Source: Paramacrobiotus richtersi (lineage: Eukaryota; Tardigrada; Eutardigrada; Parachela; Macrobiotidae). Taken from it: a stretch of 30,698 nt of DNA. The notes under the pieces are model-generated. The model was given only the letters and a program-made list of their open reading frames with translations. It made no database searches and had not been told where the DNA came from. The position numbers were made by a program, and so were the translations under genes. The DNA lies in contig JAQGAU010000340.1 in the NCBI GenBank assembly GCA_034698045.1, forward strand, positions 1 through 30,698, in the 5' to 3' direction. Below are positions 30,468 to 30,698 of this stretch, one piece after another; the stretch's first letter is position 1, and every line of letters starts with the position of its first letter.

Positions 30468-30698
30468 CTAAAATAATTCAACGAATCACCTCAAACAAAC
30501 GACACAGTCAACCTCCGGTCCTCCGTAAAAAATTCCGTGGAAACATAATAACAGACCAAAAAACGTAGCCGATAATTGAAACAATATTTGTTATTTAATT
30601 ATGTTTCATTATATTATAATGCGGCGAAATGCGCGGGAGCAGCTGCGGAAAAAGCTTTTGCGCTCAAGATGTGGAAATATAGGACGATTCTTGACCGT
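30468..30698 (-). other. Start of the intron upstream of exon A, copy 1
   Basis: Directly upstream in sense of the acceptor of exon A. No exon N or other helicase exon is recognisable before the window ends; the last 80 bp are richer in G and C but give no family match in any frame. Confidence 0.5.

Noticed and set aside
1-30698. CRISPR array or satellite from the regular repeats
   Set aside because: Repeats are hundreds of bases to several kb long, diverged, and carry spliceosomal exons; there are no short identical repeats with unique spacers.
1-30698. tRNA or rRNA genes
   Set aside because: No cloverleaf with A and B boxes and no rRNA-like conserved segments were seen by eye on either strand.

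Overview
This is an AT-rich nuclear segment from an intron-bearing eukaryote, most likely an invertebrate animal; the species cannot be named from the sequence alone. Almost everything recognisable comes from one gene on the minus strand: a DEAD-box RNA helicase of the DDX55 (yeast Spb4) family, a factor in 60S ribosomal subunit assembly in the nucleolus. Only the 3' half of that gene is present. It has been copied repeatedly, so the window is a tandem array of the same exons in every stage from intact to fossil. I name the exons by sense order: N (motifs Ib to III, the region holding the DEAD box), A (start of the second RecA-like domain, motif IV), B (motifs V and VI), C (Spb4-type C-terminal extension) and D (last 20 residues and stop).

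Right third (about 21.8-30.5 kb). Copy 1 consists of A 30175-30467, B 28941-29223, C 27689-28209 and D 27536-27598. All are open, with matching phases and GT/AG borders, and together encode about 385 residues to the stop. Copy 2 consists of A 25036-25328, B 22822-23104, C 22010-22530 and D 21858-21920. It is also fully open, but the acceptor of its exon A is broken (AG to AT). Its only upstream sequence is a broken extra exon A (26170-26462) and a decayed exon N (26813-27085). Complete N-terminal exons for copy 1 must lie beyond 30698.

Middle (about 16.9-21.2 kb). A third unit of the same layout (C, B, A, extra A) in which every exon is broken. The three right-hand units repeat at roughly 5-6 kb.

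Left half (1-13.1 kb). Older, more scrambled copies: exon B at 0.9, 3.2, 6.7 and 9.1 kb, exon A at 5.4, 7.7 and 12.0 kb, and a scrap of exon C at 2.7 kb. They are separated by intron-derived repeats, many of which look like array units that have lost all exon sequence.

Three other kinds of DNA interrupt the array: a 2.68-kb insertion (13159-15841) flanked by a 14-bp direct repeat, a 104-bp foldback element with a 7-bp target duplication (4033-4150), and a second foldback element with long terminal inverted repeats (23270-23433). A short motif, GCCACT-N3-CTACG and variants, recurs throughout in one orientation. I found no RNA genes, CRISPR arrays or other protein-coding genes.
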